This document shows, piece by piece, positions 17,497 through 26,696 of a stretch of 64,000 bases of DNA. The stretch covers positions 2,604,001 to 2,668,000 of the forward strand of contig NZ_CP020738.1 in assembly GCF_002097715.1 (NCBI RefSeq), given 5' to 3'. A program made the position numbers and the translations under genes. How positions within the stretch are numbered: position 1 is the first letter of the stretch; every line of letters begins with the position of its first letter. The stretch is from Burkholderia ubonensis subsp. mesacidophila (GTDB taxonomy: Bacteria > Pseudomonadota > Gammaproteobacteria > Burkholderiales > Burkholderiaceae). The notes under the pieces are model-generated. The model made no database searches and was not told where the DNA came from. It saw nothing but the letters and a program-made list of their open reading frames with translations.

Positions 17497-18684
17497 TCAC
17501 TCCGTGGACATCGCCGCGCGCGACAGCACCCGCCACCGCGACAGCAGCTCGTCGCGATCGACGTAGCAGCCCTGCAGGTGCCGGCGTCCGGTCGACGGAT
17601 CGAACTCGGTGCGCGCGTGCAGCACCCGCCGGTTGTCGAACGCCCACATGTCCCCCGCGCGCAGCCGCCGCCGCACGCGAAAGCGCGGCTCGCGCGCCAG
17701 CGCGAGAAAGCGCCGGTATGCGCGGTAGATCGCCGGCATCGACGCGGCCGGCGCATCGACCGGCCCGCGCAGGAAATTCGCGTGGCGCACCTCGATCACT
17801 TCGCGGCGCGCGTTCAGCCCGATCACCGGCGCCGAGCAACGATAGTCGCTGGCCGCGCTCTTGTTCCAGAACTCGAACGGCGTCGCCGCGAGTTGCGCGA
17901 AATCGTCCGGGTATTCGTCGCGCAATGCGTCGGCGAGCACAAAGCCGTCGATGAAAATGCTGTCGCCGCCCGTCGCGTCGTTCGCGAGGCAATGCAGGAA
18001 CTGCACGCCCGGTTGCAATTCGCGGGTCGGCAGGTCGGTATGCGGCGGCAGGTTAATCGACGTGTACGCATTGCTGTCCGGACGCGGCTTCGACTCGACG
18101 TCGAACAGCGCGCCGAAATTGGTCTCGCGCACCATCCCGACCCGGCGCGCGATCTCGTCGACCCGCCCGCGTTCGGGCGGCACGCCCTCGACCAGTGTCA
18201 GCCCCGTGCGCTGCAGCGCGCCGAGCCACGCGCACAGCGCCGCATCGTCGTGCATCACGTCGCGCCACGCGAATACCGCGATCGCGTCCGGATCGTCGCC
18301 GGTCCACACATGGCGACCCTGCGCCGCGTGACGCTCCGCGCGCGACGCGTCGTCGTACGCGTGTGCGCGCAGCCAGGCGGGCGACCACGCGCTGCGGTGG
18401 CCGTCGCACCATTCGACGTGCAGCGCGCCGTCGTGGCCCACCTGCACGCCGCGCACCGCGAGCGCGTCGGGCGCGTCGACGATCTCGAACACCTGCTCGC
18501 GGGTCTGCGCATGCACGCAGGCCGGACACGAACAGGTGTCGCGCAGCCAGTCGAAATGAAACGGCGAGCGCCGTCCGTCGCTCCACGCGACGCTCACCAG
18601 CCCGTCGCCGAGCGTCGCGGCCGCGATCGTCACGTCGGTGGAAAACGTCCGCCAGTCCTCGATACGCGATGGTGCTGCCTGCAT
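17497..18684 (-). CDS. gamma-butyrobetaine dioxygenase (2-oxoglutarate/Fe(II)-dependent)
   Basis: A 395-residue TauD/TfdA-superfamily enzyme that hydroxylates gamma-butyrobetaine to L-carnitine. The N-terminal DUF971-type zinc domain shows FHFDWLRDTCSCPACVH. The C-terminal oxygenase domain has the iron site HTDLPTRELQPGVQ (HxD) and the distal His in RVLHARTEFD, plus the 2-oxoglutarate Arg nearby in RRHLQGCYVDRDELLSRW. It sits last in a minus-strand operon that encodes carnitine oxidation to betaine, which fixes the physiological role. I start at MQAAPSRIEDWR (18684). Confidence 0.9.
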   Translation of the reverse strand: MQAAPSRIEDWRTFSTDVTIAAATLGDGLVSVAWSDGRRSPFHFDWLRDTCSCPACVHAQTREQVFEIVDAPDALAVRGVQVGHDGALHVEWCDGHRSAWSPAWLRAHAYDDASRAERHAAQGRHVWTGDDPDAIAVFAWRDVMHDDAALCAWLGALQRTGLTLVEGVPPERGRVDEIARRVGMVRETNFGALFDVESKPRPDSNAYTSINLPPHTDLPTRELQPGVQFLHCLANDATGGDSIFIDGFVLADALRDEYPDDFAQLAATPFEFWNKSAASDYRCSAPVIGLNARREVIEVRHANFLRGPVDAPAASMPAIYRAYRRFLALAREPRFRVRRRLRAGDMWAFDNRRVLHARTEFDPSTGRRHLQGCYVDRDELLSRWRVLSRAAMSTE

Positions 18685-18706
18685 CGTTGCCTCCTCGAAT
18701 CGAACG

Positions 18707-19630
18707 CTACGCGCACGGCGCGCGCAGGAAATTGCCGACCATCCGGTGCATCCGCGCCGCCTGCGGGCTCGTGTCGAGCGCGCGCCAGCAGCCATGCACC
18801 AGCCCCGTTCCCAACCAGAAATGCGCAGCGCCGCCCGCCGCGCGAATCCGCTCGACGTAGACCCGCGCATCGTCGCGCAGCGGGTCGTGCTCCGCGCCGA
18901 TCGCGAGCATCGGCGGCAGCCCGTCGAAGCGCACGGCGTCGAGCGGCGCACGCGCGTCCAAGCGACCGTTGCAGTACAGCACGCGATAGCGGTAAACGTC
19001 GTCGAGCGTCAGCATCGGCGCATGCGCTTCGCTATCGCGCGCCGGCGGCTGCGGCTCGAAGCCCAGCATCGGGTAGACCAGCGCGACGCCGTCGATGCCA
19101 CGTTCCCCCGCATCGCGCAGCGCCGTCGCGACGGCCGCGGCGAGCATGCCGCCCGCGCTGTCGCCCGCGAGCGTCAGCGGCCGCGCGCACGGCCCGAACA
19201 GCCACCCCGCATCGCGCGCGGCGCGCACGACGGCGACGCAATCGTCGAGCGCGGCCGGCGCCGGATGCTCGGGCGCGAGCCGGTAATCGACCGCGATCAC
19301 CGCGAGCCCCGTGTCGGCCGCGAGACGCGCGGTGATCAGCGCATGACTGTCGAGCGAGCCGACGACGAAGCCGCCGCCGTGAAAGAACAGCACGGTGCCG
19401 CGCGGTGCCGCGTGCGCGTACCGGTAGCGGCGCAGCGCAATCACGCGGCCATCCGGCGCGCGCCACGCGCCGTCGTCCTGCACGATTCCCGGCGGCAGCC
19501 CGGCAGGCGTCCATGCCGCCGCGAACCGTTCGTAGATGCGCCGCTGCTCCGCCGGCGAACGCGTGGCCGCATCGGCCGGGTACCACGCATCGACTGCCGC
19601 GACGAACGCCGCGATTTCCGTTTCGAGCAT
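18707..19630 (-). CDS. alpha/beta hydrolase (HSL family) in the carnitine operon
   Basis: A 307-residue hormone-sensitive-lipase-type hydrolase. FFHGGGFVVGS is the oxyanion-hole HGGG motif, LAGDSAGGM the nucleophile elbow, EHDPLRDDA the acid, and LVHGCWR the catalytic His region. It has no signal peptide. Its position between the dioxygenase gene and the thioesterase gene suggests release of carnitine or betaine from esters (for example acylcarnitines), but this is inference from context. The gene overlaps no neighbour; spacing is 15-22 bp on both sides. Confidence 0.87.
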   Translation of the reverse strand: MLETEIAAFVAAVDAWYPADAATRSPAEQRRIYERFAAAWTPAGLPPGIVQDDGAWRAPDGRVIALRRYRYAHAAPRGTVLFFHGGGFVVGSLDSHALITARLAADTGLAVIAVDYRLAPEHPAPAALDDCVAVVRAARDAGWLFGPCARPLTLAGDSAGGMLAAAVATALRDAGERGIDGVALVYPMLGFEPQPPARDSEAHAPMLTLDDVYRYRVLYCNGRLDARAPLDAVRFDGLPPMLAIGAEHDPLRDDARVYVERIRAAGGAAHFWLGTGLVHGCWRALDTSPQAARMHRMVGNFLRAPCA

Positions 19631-19645
19631 CGTTCGCGCGCCGCG

Positions 19646-20137
19646 CTAACGGCGTGGCGGCAAGCCGATCACGCGCCCCGCATAAGCGGGCGGCGGGCAA
19701 TCGCGCTGCAGCGCATGCAGCGCGGCGACCTGCGCGGCAACGTCATCGTCGAACGGCGCCGACTTCGCGCCGTCGCGCGTATCGACGTGCAGCAGCATCT
19801 GCTCGCTCGCCGATACCGCATCGTCGCGCCCGTCGGCGAACAGCTCCAGATACAGATGCAGCCGTTTCGCATCGTGCGCGACCACGCGCGCATCGACGCG
19901 CACGCGGGCTCCCTCCTTGATCTCCTGCAGATAGTTGACATGCGCCTCGAGCGTGTAGACCGAGCGCCCCCGCTCGCGACGCGCGGCGTCGTCGAGACCG
20001 ATCCGGTCCAGCAGCGCATCGGTCGCGAAGCTGAAGATCAGCAGGTAGAACGCATCGCGCAGGTGTCCGTTGTAATCGACCCATTCGGGCCGCACGACGT
20101 CGCGGTATATCGTCAGTGGGGTATCGCCGGTCGTCAT
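19646..20137 (-). CDS. cdhB: thioesterase family protein, probable betainyl-CoA thioesterase
   Basis: A 163-residue 4-hydroxybenzoyl-CoA-thioesterase-like hot-dog protein. VRPEWVDYNGHLRDAFYLL is the typical WxDxNGH active-site segment. In the Pseudomonas carnitine pathway a protein of this kind (CdhB) hydrolyses betainyl-CoA formed by the BKACE enzyme. Here it lies between the carnitine dehydrogenase gene and the hydrolase gene, separated from the former by a 279-bp compound palindrome. The symbol is assigned by pathway analogy. Confidence 0.82.
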   Translation of the reverse strand: MTTGDTPLTIYRDVVRPEWVDYNGHLRDAFYLLIFSFATDALLDRIGLDDAARRERGRSVYTLEAHVNYLQEIKEGARVRVDARVVAHDAKRLHLYLELFADGRDDAVSASEQMLLHVDTRDGAKSAPFDDDVAAQVAALHALQRDCPPPAYAGRVIGLPPRR

Positions 20138-20144
20138 CAAGGGC

Positions 20145-20423
20145 CTCTTCCCGCTAATAACGGGCTTGCGAACGTGCCTTGCCGGTCGGAGTGCAAGGAG
20201 GGTGGAGCGCCGTTTGGCCGAGCCAAACAAGCGACGACCGACGCCGCAATACGGCCGGCAAGGCACGTTCCCGTGATTAAAAAAATTCCTTCCAGGGGCT
20301 GGCCGCCAGAAGGGCCGATCGCCGCGTCATGCTCCTTGCGAATACGCCCGGTATTCGCTTCGTCCCATTCCTTGCGCTCGGCCCTTCTGGCGGCCAGCGC
20401 AAGCCCGTTATTAGCGGGAAGAG
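20145..20423. repeat. 279-bp compound palindrome with nested inverted repeats
   Basis: The outer arms, 20145-20170 and 20398-20423, are a perfect 26-bp inverted repeat. Inside are two further long hairpins: 20170-20185 with 20255-20270 (16 bp, enclosing GTTTGGC-CGA-GCCAAAC), and 20298-20317 with 20379-20398 (20 bp, enclosing GAATAC-GCCCG-GTATTC). The element fills the whole spacer between the thioesterase and carnitine dehydrogenase genes of one operon. It has no open frame of its own. Confidence 0.93.
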
Positions 20424-20426
20424 ACC

Positions 20427-21392
20427 CTAGTCCTCGAATCGCATGCCGTGCCGCGCCTTCACCGCGGCGATCGCGCGCAGCACTTCGGTGATGCACTCGT
20501 CGCGATAGCGCTCGAGCTCCTTGATGCTGCGCGCGCCCTGCTGCTCGGCCGTGCCGTCGACCACGCGGTCGATCAGCGCGTCGGTCAGCCGCGGCGCGAC
20601 GAGCTTCGTCCACGGCAATTCGAGCGCCGGGCCGAACTGCCGCATGAAGTGTCGCATGCCCGCATCGCCGCCCGCGAGCGTGTAGGTCAGGAACGTGCCC
20701 ATGAACGACCAGCGGATGCCCGCGCCGAAGCGGATCGCATCGTCGATCTCGCCGGTCGTCGCGACGCCTTCGTCGACGAGATGCAGCGCCTCGCGCCACA
20801 GCGCTTCGAGCAGCCGGTCCGCGATGAAGCCGGGCACTTCCTTGCGCACGTGCAGCGGCCGCATGCCGAGCTTGCGGTAGATCTCCATTGCGGCTTCGAC
20901 TGCCTCCGGCGCCGTGCCCGCGCCGCCGAGCACCTCGACGAGCGGCAGCAGGTACACCGGATTGAACGGATGGCCGACGACGCAGCGCTCCGGGTGCGAC
21001 GCGCGCGCATAGAAATCCGTCGGCAGCAGCCCGGATGTCGACGATGCGATGATCGCGTCCGGCTTCGCCGCGCGGCTGATCTGCTCGTGCAGCTCGAGCT
21101 TCAGCGCTTCGCGCTCGGGCGCGCTTTCCTGGATGAAGTCGGCGTCGGCGACGCACTCCTCGATCGTCGCGACGAAGCGCAGGCGCGCGGGATCGGCGCC
21201 CGGCGCGAGGCCGACGCGTTCGAGCGCGGGCCACGCGTTCGCGACGTTCGCGCGCAGTTGGTGCTCCGCGCCGAGCGCGGGGTCCCAGGCAATCACGTCG
21301 AGCCCGTGCGCGAGCGCGCGAGCAACCCAGCCGCTGCCGATCACGCCGGCGCCGATCGCGGCGAACGTCTTGATGTCGGTAATCACTGCCAT
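20427..21392 (-). CDS. cdhA: L-carnitine dehydrogenase (3-hydroxyacyl-CoA dehydrogenase fold)
   Basis: A 321-residue NAD-dependent dehydrogenase that converts L-carnitine to 3-dehydrocarnitine. The N-terminal Rossmann motif is [52 protein letters not shown] and VPGFIADRL are characteristic of the 3-hydroxyacyl-CoA dehydrogenase fold, and the length matches carnitine dehydrogenases that lack the CoA-enzyme extension. The adjacent BKACE and carnitine-binding-protein genes support carnitine as the substrate. Confidence 0.92.
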   Translation of the reverse strand: MAVITDIKTFAAIGAGVIGSGWVARALAHGLDVIAWDPALGAEHQLRANVANAWPALERVGLAPGADPARLRFVATIEECVADADFIQESAPEREALKLELHEQISRAAKPDAIIASSTSGLLPTDFYARASHPERCVVGHPFNPVYLLPLVEVLGGAGTAPEAVEAAMEIYRKLGMRPLHVRKEVPGFIADRLLEALWREALHLVDEGVATTGEIDDAIRFGAGIRWSFMGTFLTYTLAGGDAGMRHFMRQFGPALELPWTKLVAPRLTDALIDRVVDGTAEQQGARSIKELERYRDECITEVLRAIAAVKARHGMRFED

Positions 21393-21471
21393 GTCAAACG
21401 CATCCTTGAAAGCGGGTGAAGTGCGGCGGCGGTCTTCGCGTCGAAGCCGCCGTCGTGCTGCAATGGAAAGG

Positions 21472-22401
21472 TCAGGCGAACTCGGCGATCGCGCGGCGTT
21501 CGAGCGGCCGCTCGCCGCGCGCCGGCAGGCCGAGCTTGCGGCGCCCTTCGGCGGGCGTCAGCACGCGGCCGCCGAGGCGCTCGACGATTTCACGCGCGCG
21601 CTCGACGAGCGTGCCGTTGCTCGCATGCACGCCGCGATCGAGCCACAGGTTGTCCTCGAGGCCGACGCGCACGTGGCCGCCGAGCAGCATCGCCTGCGCG
21701 ACCATCGGCATCTGCATGCGGCCGATCCCGAAGCCGGCCCAGTGCGCGCCGGGCGGCAGGTTGTCGACCATCGCCTTCATCGTGCCGGTATCGGCCGGCG
21801 CGCCCCACGGAATGCCGAGGCACAGCTGGAACAGCGGCGGATCGTCGAGGAGTCCTTCCTTCAGCAGCTGCTTCGCGAACCACAGATGCCCGGTGTCGAA
21901 GATCTCCAGCTCCGGCTTCACGCCGAGCTCCTGGATGCGCTTCGCGCCGGCGCGCAGCTGCGCGGGCGTCGACACGTAGATATAGTCGCCGTCGCCGAAA
22001 TTCAGCGTGCCGCAATCGAGCGTGCAGATCTCCGGCAGCAGTTCCTCGACGTGCACGAGCCGCGTGAGCCCGCCGACGAGATCGGTGCCCTTGCCGAAGC
22101 GCATCGGGTCTTCGCCGGGGCCGATCTCGAGATCGCCGCCCATGCCGGCCGTCAGGTTGATGATGACGTCGACGTCCGCCGAGCGGATCCGGTCGACCAC
22201 CTCGCGATACAGGCTCGGGTCGCGGCTGCCGCGCCCCGTCTGCGGATCGCGCACATGGCAGTGCGCGACCGTCGCGCCGGCCTTCGCCGCCTCGATCGCG
22301 GCGACCGCGATCTCCTTCGGCGTGACCGGAATCGCCGGATGCCTGCCGACCGTATCGCCCGCGCCGGTGACGGCGCACGTCACGATGACTTCGTGATTCA
22401 T
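21472..22401 (-). CDS. cdhC: BKACE family 3-keto acid cleavage enzyme (dehydrocarnitine cleavage)
   Basis: A 309-residue zinc-dependent beta-keto acid cleavage enzyme. [24 protein letters not shown] and [17 protein letters not shown] are the conserved N-terminal and metal-binding (HxH-type) motifs, and [10 protein letters not shown] and [16 protein letters not shown] complete the fold. With acetyl-CoA it would convert 3-dehydrocarnitine to acetoacetate and betainyl-CoA. It is encoded directly between the carnitine-binding protein and the dehydrogenase. Confidence 0.92.
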   Translation of the reverse strand: MNHEVIVTCAVTGAGDTVGRHPAIPVTPKEIAVAAIEAAKAGATVAHCHVRDPQTGRGSRDPSLYREVVDRIRSADVDVIINLTAGMGGDLEIGPGEDPMRFGKGTDLVGGLTRLVHVEELLPEICTLDCGTLNFGDGDYIYVSTPAQLRAGAKRIQELGVKPELEIFDTGHLWFAKQLLKEGLLDDPPLFQLCLGIPWGAPADTGTMKAMVDNLPPGAHWAGFGIGRMQMPMVAQAMLLGGHVRVGLEDNLWLDRGVHASNGTLVERAREIVERLGGRVLTPAEGRRKLGLPARGERPLERRAIAEFA

Positions 22402-22469
22402 GCTGGGTTGCCTCGTTGTGTTCGGGTTGTGTCGTGTGTGTCGTGGATCGTCGCTGCGCGCCGCGGCCG

Positions 22470-23423
22470 TCACAGGCCGAGATACGCCTTCACCGCCGGC
22501 AGGCCGTCCTTGCCGTCGAACGTCTTCACGCCCGCGAGCCACGGATCGAGCACCTGCGGATTCTTCTTCAGGTACGCCTTCGCGGCCTCGGCCGGCTTGG
22601 TCTTGTTCATCACCGCCTGCATCAGCTGGTTTTCCAGTTGCGTGGAGAAGCGCAGGTTCGTGACGAGCTTGCCCGCGTTCGGGCAGCGCGCGATGAAGTC
22701 GGGCGCGGTCAGCGTGTAGACGCGCGCTTCGCCGTAGTTCGCGCCGAACGACGCATCGCCGCCCGACAGGTAGTTCATGCCGATCTGGATGTTCATCGGA
22801 TGCGGCTCCCAGCCGAGGAACACGACCCACTTCTTGTCGCGGATCGCGCGCTCGACGGTGACGAGCATCCCGGCCTCGCTCGATTCGACGAGCTTGAAGC
22901 CGCCGAGCCCGTACTGGTTCGTGTCGATCATCTTCTGGATCGTCGCGTTCGCGCTGCTGCCGGGCTCGATCCCGTAGATCTTGCCGTCGAGCTCCGCGCG
23001 ATGCTTCGCGATGTCGTCGAACGTCTTCAGGCCGGCCTGGTATTCGTAGCTCGGCACCGCGAGCGTCGCCTTCGCGCCGGACAGGTTCGGCGGCTCGACG
23101 ACGTTGATCGACTTGCTGTCGAGGAACGGCTGGAGCTGCTTCTGCTGCACGGGCCACCAGTAGCCGAGCGACACGTCGAGCTGCTTGCTCTTCAGCCCCG
23201 CGAACGAGATCGGCACCGACGCGATCGTCGTCGTCGGCTTGTAGCCGAGCGCCTCGAACACCGTCGACGCCATCGCGGTCGTCGACGTGATGTCGGTCCA
23301 GCCGATGTCCGCGAAGCGCACGGTGCGACAGGTCGCGGGGTCCTGCTCGGCAAGCGCCGCGGTCGACCACGCGCCCGCCGCCAGCAAGACCGCGCCGAGC
23401 GCGGCGATCGTTCTCGACTTCAT
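22470..23423 (-). CDS. caiX: ABC transporter substrate-binding protein, probable carnitine binder (CaiX-like)
   Basis: A 317-residue OpuAC-type periplasmic protein. The signal peptide [20 protein letters not shown] ends [22 protein letters not shown] and the Trp-rich [14 protein letters not shown] and [13 protein letters not shown] supply aromatic box residues for quaternary ammonium ligands. It is the first gene of the carnitine operon and has no permease or ATPase partner nearby, like the orphan CaiX of Pseudomonas. I start at MKSRTIAA (23423); the longer frame is a high-GC artefact. Confidence 0.9.
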   Translation of the reverse strand: MKSRTIAALGAVLLAAGAWSTAALAEQDPATCRTVRFADIGWTDITSTTAMASTVFEALGYKPTTTIASVPISFAGLKSKQLDVSLGYWWPVQQKQLQPFLDSKSINVVEPPNLSGAKATLAVPSYEYQAGLKTFDDIAKHRAELDGKIYGIEPGSSANATIQKMIDTNQYGLGGFKLVESSEAGMLVTVERAIRDKKWVVFLGWEPHPMNIQIGMNYLSGGDASFGANYGEARVYTLTAPDFIARCPNAGKLVTNLRFSTQLENQLMQAVMNKTKPAEAAKAYLKKNPQVLDPWLAGVKTFDGKDGLPAVKAYLGL

Positions 23424-24082
23424 GGTTCCCTCCCGGTTCGACTCAGTGAGCAGCGGGTGTGCGGGATGCGTCCCGTCCTGCATCGTGGACTCAAAAGTAA
23501 CGAGCCATATTCGGCGCAAGGCGACCGCCGGCGACATTTTCTTGACTGGATGCGACTATGCGGAGAAACCACTAGAGCGGGCGAATGCCTTTCCGGGCGG
23601 GGTTTTGGGGCAGATTCCGGCGGATGGAGGCTTGTCCCGGTGCGTCGCGGGCGCGGGGCTGGCGGACGCCGCGTTGCCGGCCACGTCTCGCGTGATCGAT
23701 GACGTTTTCCAGCCGGCGCTCGAGAAGTTCCCGGCAGTACTCGATGTTATTTGCGATTTTTCAATCGTTTTCGGCAAATACCGGATCAGGATCGGAAATT
23801 CGAGACAATCCTCATGCGATCCGGCATCACAAGAACAACAATAACCGACAATATATTCCCCTTCCGAAATTAACCTCTTAAAATCCCATATTTTGATTAT
23901 CTCAACAATTTCCGGGATGACCGCATGCAGACCTGGCGCGGCTTATTTCATTACGCACTCAAACCGGCCGATAATTTTAAAATCCGGTTATTACAAAAAA
24001 TCCCTGGATTTCTCCATTTACAAAAACCTAAAATCCGCCTCGCAATTTGCTTGTGCAATTCCTCTTACCTGGAGACACATTC
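23424..24082. other. intergenic region between the carnitine operon and the cucumopine-synthase-related gene
   Basis: About 660 bp with no credible gene. The part next to the carnitine operon probably contains its activator site and promoter. From about 23740 to 24060 the sequence is strikingly AT-rich compared with its surroundings, with several A/T runs, consistent with a promoter or with foreign or silenced DNA. I see no repeat or RNA gene in it. Confidence 0.6.
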
Positions 24083-25039
24083 ATGCATCAAATTGAATTG
24101 AAGTGGATGCCGTTGAACATTACGGTAACTGCAACGCTCGAATACGACAAAAATCCCCGGCTGGCCGCGCTGCTATGGGAAAAATTGCCGTATGCGAGCC
24201 TGCAGAACCATGCGCTCGTGTCGGGCAACCATCTGTACAACCTCGCCCCGTTTCCCGAACTGATCTACACGGCGTCCGAATTCAAGGAAGATCGGACCCT
24301 GTCGGCGGACGGCACGCTGTTCCTGTCCCAGTTGCAGCACCTGGCGATCAAGTACGGCCCGCTGAGCGAGTACATTCCGGCCGCGCCGGTCGGCCGGGTG
24401 ATTCCGGAACACCTGCCGCTGCTGCGCGAAGCCGGGCGCGCGTGCTGGGAAGCCGCCCACACGTCGAAGCAGCCGATCATCGCGTACGTGTCGCGCAAGG
24501 ACGGGCCGTCCAGCGACGGCACCGTGCAATGGGGGCCGCTGGCCGGCTCGCCCGAGGTGCAGAAGCTGACCGCCGACATCCGCGCAGCGACGCAGCGCAT
24601 CTGGATCGATCCGCCCAAGGACATCGTCGACCTGCATGAAGGCCGGATCGCCAGCGGCGCGGGCAGCTACGGCCAGTACCTGTCGACGCTGGTGTTCGTC
24701 AACGGCGAAACCCGGCCGCTCGGCTATGACGCGCTGAATGGCCTCGTGCGCCTGAGCCGCGCGCACGACATGACGCTCGGCACCCTGAAGGCGATCACCG
24801 CGAACTTCATCCGCACGCCGGCGGAATTCCTCGGCTATTGCGGGCTCGACGAATTGTGGACGTTCACCCAGCAGGTGATCGCGGCGCTGGACCGGCTGGA
24901 AACCAAGGACGAGTACTTTTCGCTGCTGAACGCGCTCGCGCTGTATGCGAACTGCCTGAACACCTGGAACCTGCATTACTTCCCGTGGAAGCTCGGTGAC
25001 GCGTATCCGCATCGCCAGGCGACGGGCCAGCGCGGATAA
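24083..25039 (+). CDS. cucumopine synthase-related helical bundle protein
   Basis: A 318-residue cytoplasmic protein. The N-terminal about 125 residues resemble the cyclophilin-like domain of this group: IELKWMPLNITVTATLEYDK, then LLWEKLPYASLQNHALVSG and FLSQLQHLAIKYGPLSEYIP. The C-terminal part is mainly helical. Relatives include cucumopine synthase of Agrobacterium opine biology, which condenses histidine and 2-oxoglutarate, but the chromosomal proteins have no proven reaction. The gene lies 93 bp upstream of an MDR oxidoreductase on the same strand, suggesting a two-gene unit. A ggag sequence precedes the ATG at 24083. The family assignment is from memory of the motif set. Confidence 0.75.
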   Translation: MHQIELKWMPLNITVTATLEYDKNPRLAALLWEKLPYASLQNHALVSGNHLYNLAPFPELIYTASEFKEDRTLSADGTLFLSQLQHLAIKYGPLSEYIPAAPVGRVIPEHLPLLREAGRACWEAAHTSKQPIIAYVSRKDGPSSDGTVQWGPLAGSPEVQKLTADIRAATQRIWIDPPKDIVDLHEGRIASGAGSYGQYLSTLVFVNGETRPLGYDALNGLVRLSRAHDMTLGTLKAITANFIRTPAEFLGYCGLDELWTFTQQVIAALDRLETKDEYFSLLNALALYANCLNTWNLHYFPWKLGDAYPHRQATGQRG

Positions 25040-25132
25040 GCCGTCTCGCCGCATCGACGCGGCCCGCCCGCCGCGCGCCGTCGGGCCGCAATCGGATGCG
25101 CGCGCCGCGCACACAACCGGCCGAGGACAACG

Positions 25133-26170
25133 ATGAAGAGCCAACACGACGCGATCCCGTCGACGATGCGCGCGGTGCGTCTCGACCAAGTCGGGCCGCC
25201 GGAGAATCTGCGGGTCGCCGAGTGCCCGGTGCCGGCGGTCGGCGACGACGACGTGCTGATCCGCACCGAAATCGCCGGCATCATCTACGGCGACGTCGAG
25301 GCGCGCAAGGGCACCTATTTCACGCCGACCCGGGTACCGTGGAATCCCGGCCGGGAAGTGACGGGCGTCATCGCCGCGCGCGGCCGGAACGTGAAAGGCC
25401 TCGACGTCGGCGCGCGCGTCATGGCGCTCGTGCCGTCGGGCGGCTGCTATGCGGAATACGTGCTGGCGTCGCCGGGCGCGCCGCAATCCGGGCGCGCACC
25501 GGCCGGTCCGCCGGCGGACATCGAGGTGTTGCCCGAGCGCGTGAGCTTCCGCGAAGCACTCGTGTACCTGGTGAATTTCCGCCTGGCCCACCTCGTGCTG
25601 AACGCGGTAACGAGCGTGCGGGCCGGCGATGCGATCGCCGTCCACGGCGCCGCCGGCGGAATGGGGGCGATGGTCGTGCAACTGGCGGTGGCGGCCGGCT
25701 GCGACGTCACCGCGCTGTGCCACGGCGACGAGGAGGCGGCGTTCTGCCGGTCGATCGGCGCGACGCGGGCGTTCGACACGCTGACGACCGATTACGTCGA
25801 CGCAGTGCTCGACGCGACGGGCGGCAAGGGCGTCCGGTATTCGTTCAACGGCGTCGGCGGCGAGACCGTAAACCGCGATCCGCTGATCGTGTCGCGCTTC
25901 GGCGACATCGTCCTTTACGGCTATGTCGCCGGCAAGACGCCGTTCCAGCCGTTCGCGGTCGGCAAGACCTACGGGCTCAAGCTGTTCTCCGCCACCGACT
26001 ACCTGAGGACGCCGCAGTTCGCGGCCGCCACCGACGCGATGCGCGACTGGATGGCCACCCGGCCGCTGCTGTCGATCAGCGAGACCTGGCCGTTCGCGCG
26101 CGCGGACGAAGCGCATCGGCGGATCGAGGCGGGCACGTTTCTCTGCAAGCTCGGGCTGACGCCGCGCTGA
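25133..26170 (+). CDS. zinc-independent medium-chain dehydrogenase/reductase (quinone oxidoreductase-like)
   Basis: A 345-residue MDR protein. The N-terminal GroES-like domain starts MRAVRLDQVGPPENLRVAEC and lacks the Cys/His ligands of zinc alcohol dehydrogenases. The NADP-binding motif is AIAVHGAAGGMGAMVVQLAV (AxxGxxG), and FNGVGGETVNRDPL is typical of the quinone oxidoreductase branch. It is co-directional with the cucumopine-synthase-related gene. The substrate is unknown; reduction of an imine or enone product of the partner is a speculation. Confidence 0.85.
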   Translation: MKSQHDAIPSTMRAVRLDQVGPPENLRVAECPVPAVGDDDVLIRTEIAGIIYGDVEARKGTYFTPTRVPWNPGREVTGVIAARGRNVKGLDVGARVMALVPSGGCYAEYVLASPGAPQSGRAPAGPPADIEVLPERVSFREALVYLVNFRLAHLVLNAVTSVRAGDAIAVHGAAGGMGAMVVQLAVAAGCDVTALCHGDEEAAFCRSIGATRAFDTLTTDYVDAVLDATGGKGVRYSFNGVGGETVNRDPLIVSRFGDIVLYGYVAGKTPFQPFAVGKTYGLKLFSATDYLRTPQFAAATDAMRDWMATRPLLSISETWPFARADEAHRRIEAGTFLCKLGLTPR

Positions 26171-26216
26171 GCGGCGCGTGGTTCATGCGTCGACACGCGC
26201 GCCAAGTCGGGGACAG

Positions 26217-26696
26217 TCAGTAGTGGTCTGCGACGCCGTCGATCCCGCGTTCGCGCAACGCACGGACCAGGCCCGAGCGCACGGTCGCGACGTCGGGCAA
26301 GGCAGGCCGCCGGTGCGCGGCGACTTCGGCGGCCGTGTAGGGCTTGAAGTCGCGCGGCAGCGCATCGCGGTTCATCGTCGTGAGAATCCAGTTGAGCACG
26401 TCGGCAAGCGCCTGGTCCGACAGCGCCGAGTTCGACGCGCCCGGCACCCGCATCAGGTAGTCGCGGCCCGCAGGCAGATGCGTGAAGTAGCCGAGCGAAT
26501 TCGCGAGCGGCGGCACCTTGCCCGGAATGCCGCCGCCCGTCGCCGTGTGACAGCCCATGCAGTTGAGCACCCAGTGCTGTCGCGCGAGCGCCGCGTCGGC
26601 GGCGCCCTCCGCGCGGGCGACCGACGGCGCGCCGCCGAACGCGGCCCACGCGAACAGCAGCAGTGCGATCCGGCTGGACGCTCGGTCGGCTTTCAA
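26217..26696 (-). CDS. c-type cytochrome (monoheme), distal gene of the amine dehydrogenase cluster
   Basis: A 159-residue periplasmic protein. The signal peptide runs over about residues 10-29 (LLLFAWAAFGGAPSVARAEG). One heme-binding CMGCH motif is followed by the probable axial Met region YLMRVPGAS. It overlaps the upstream cytochrome gene by 4 bp (ATGA), so the two are translationally coupled. It is a likely electron carrier for the TTQ amine dehydrogenase encoded by the same operon. Confidence 0.88.
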   Translation of the reverse strand: MKADRASSRIALLLFAWAAFGGAPSVARAEGAADAALARQHWVLNCMGCHTATGGGIPGKVPPLANSLGYFTHLPAGRDYLMRVPGASNSALSDQALADVLNWILTTMNRDALPRDFKPYTAAEVAAHRRPALPDVATVRSGLVRALRERGIDGVADHY

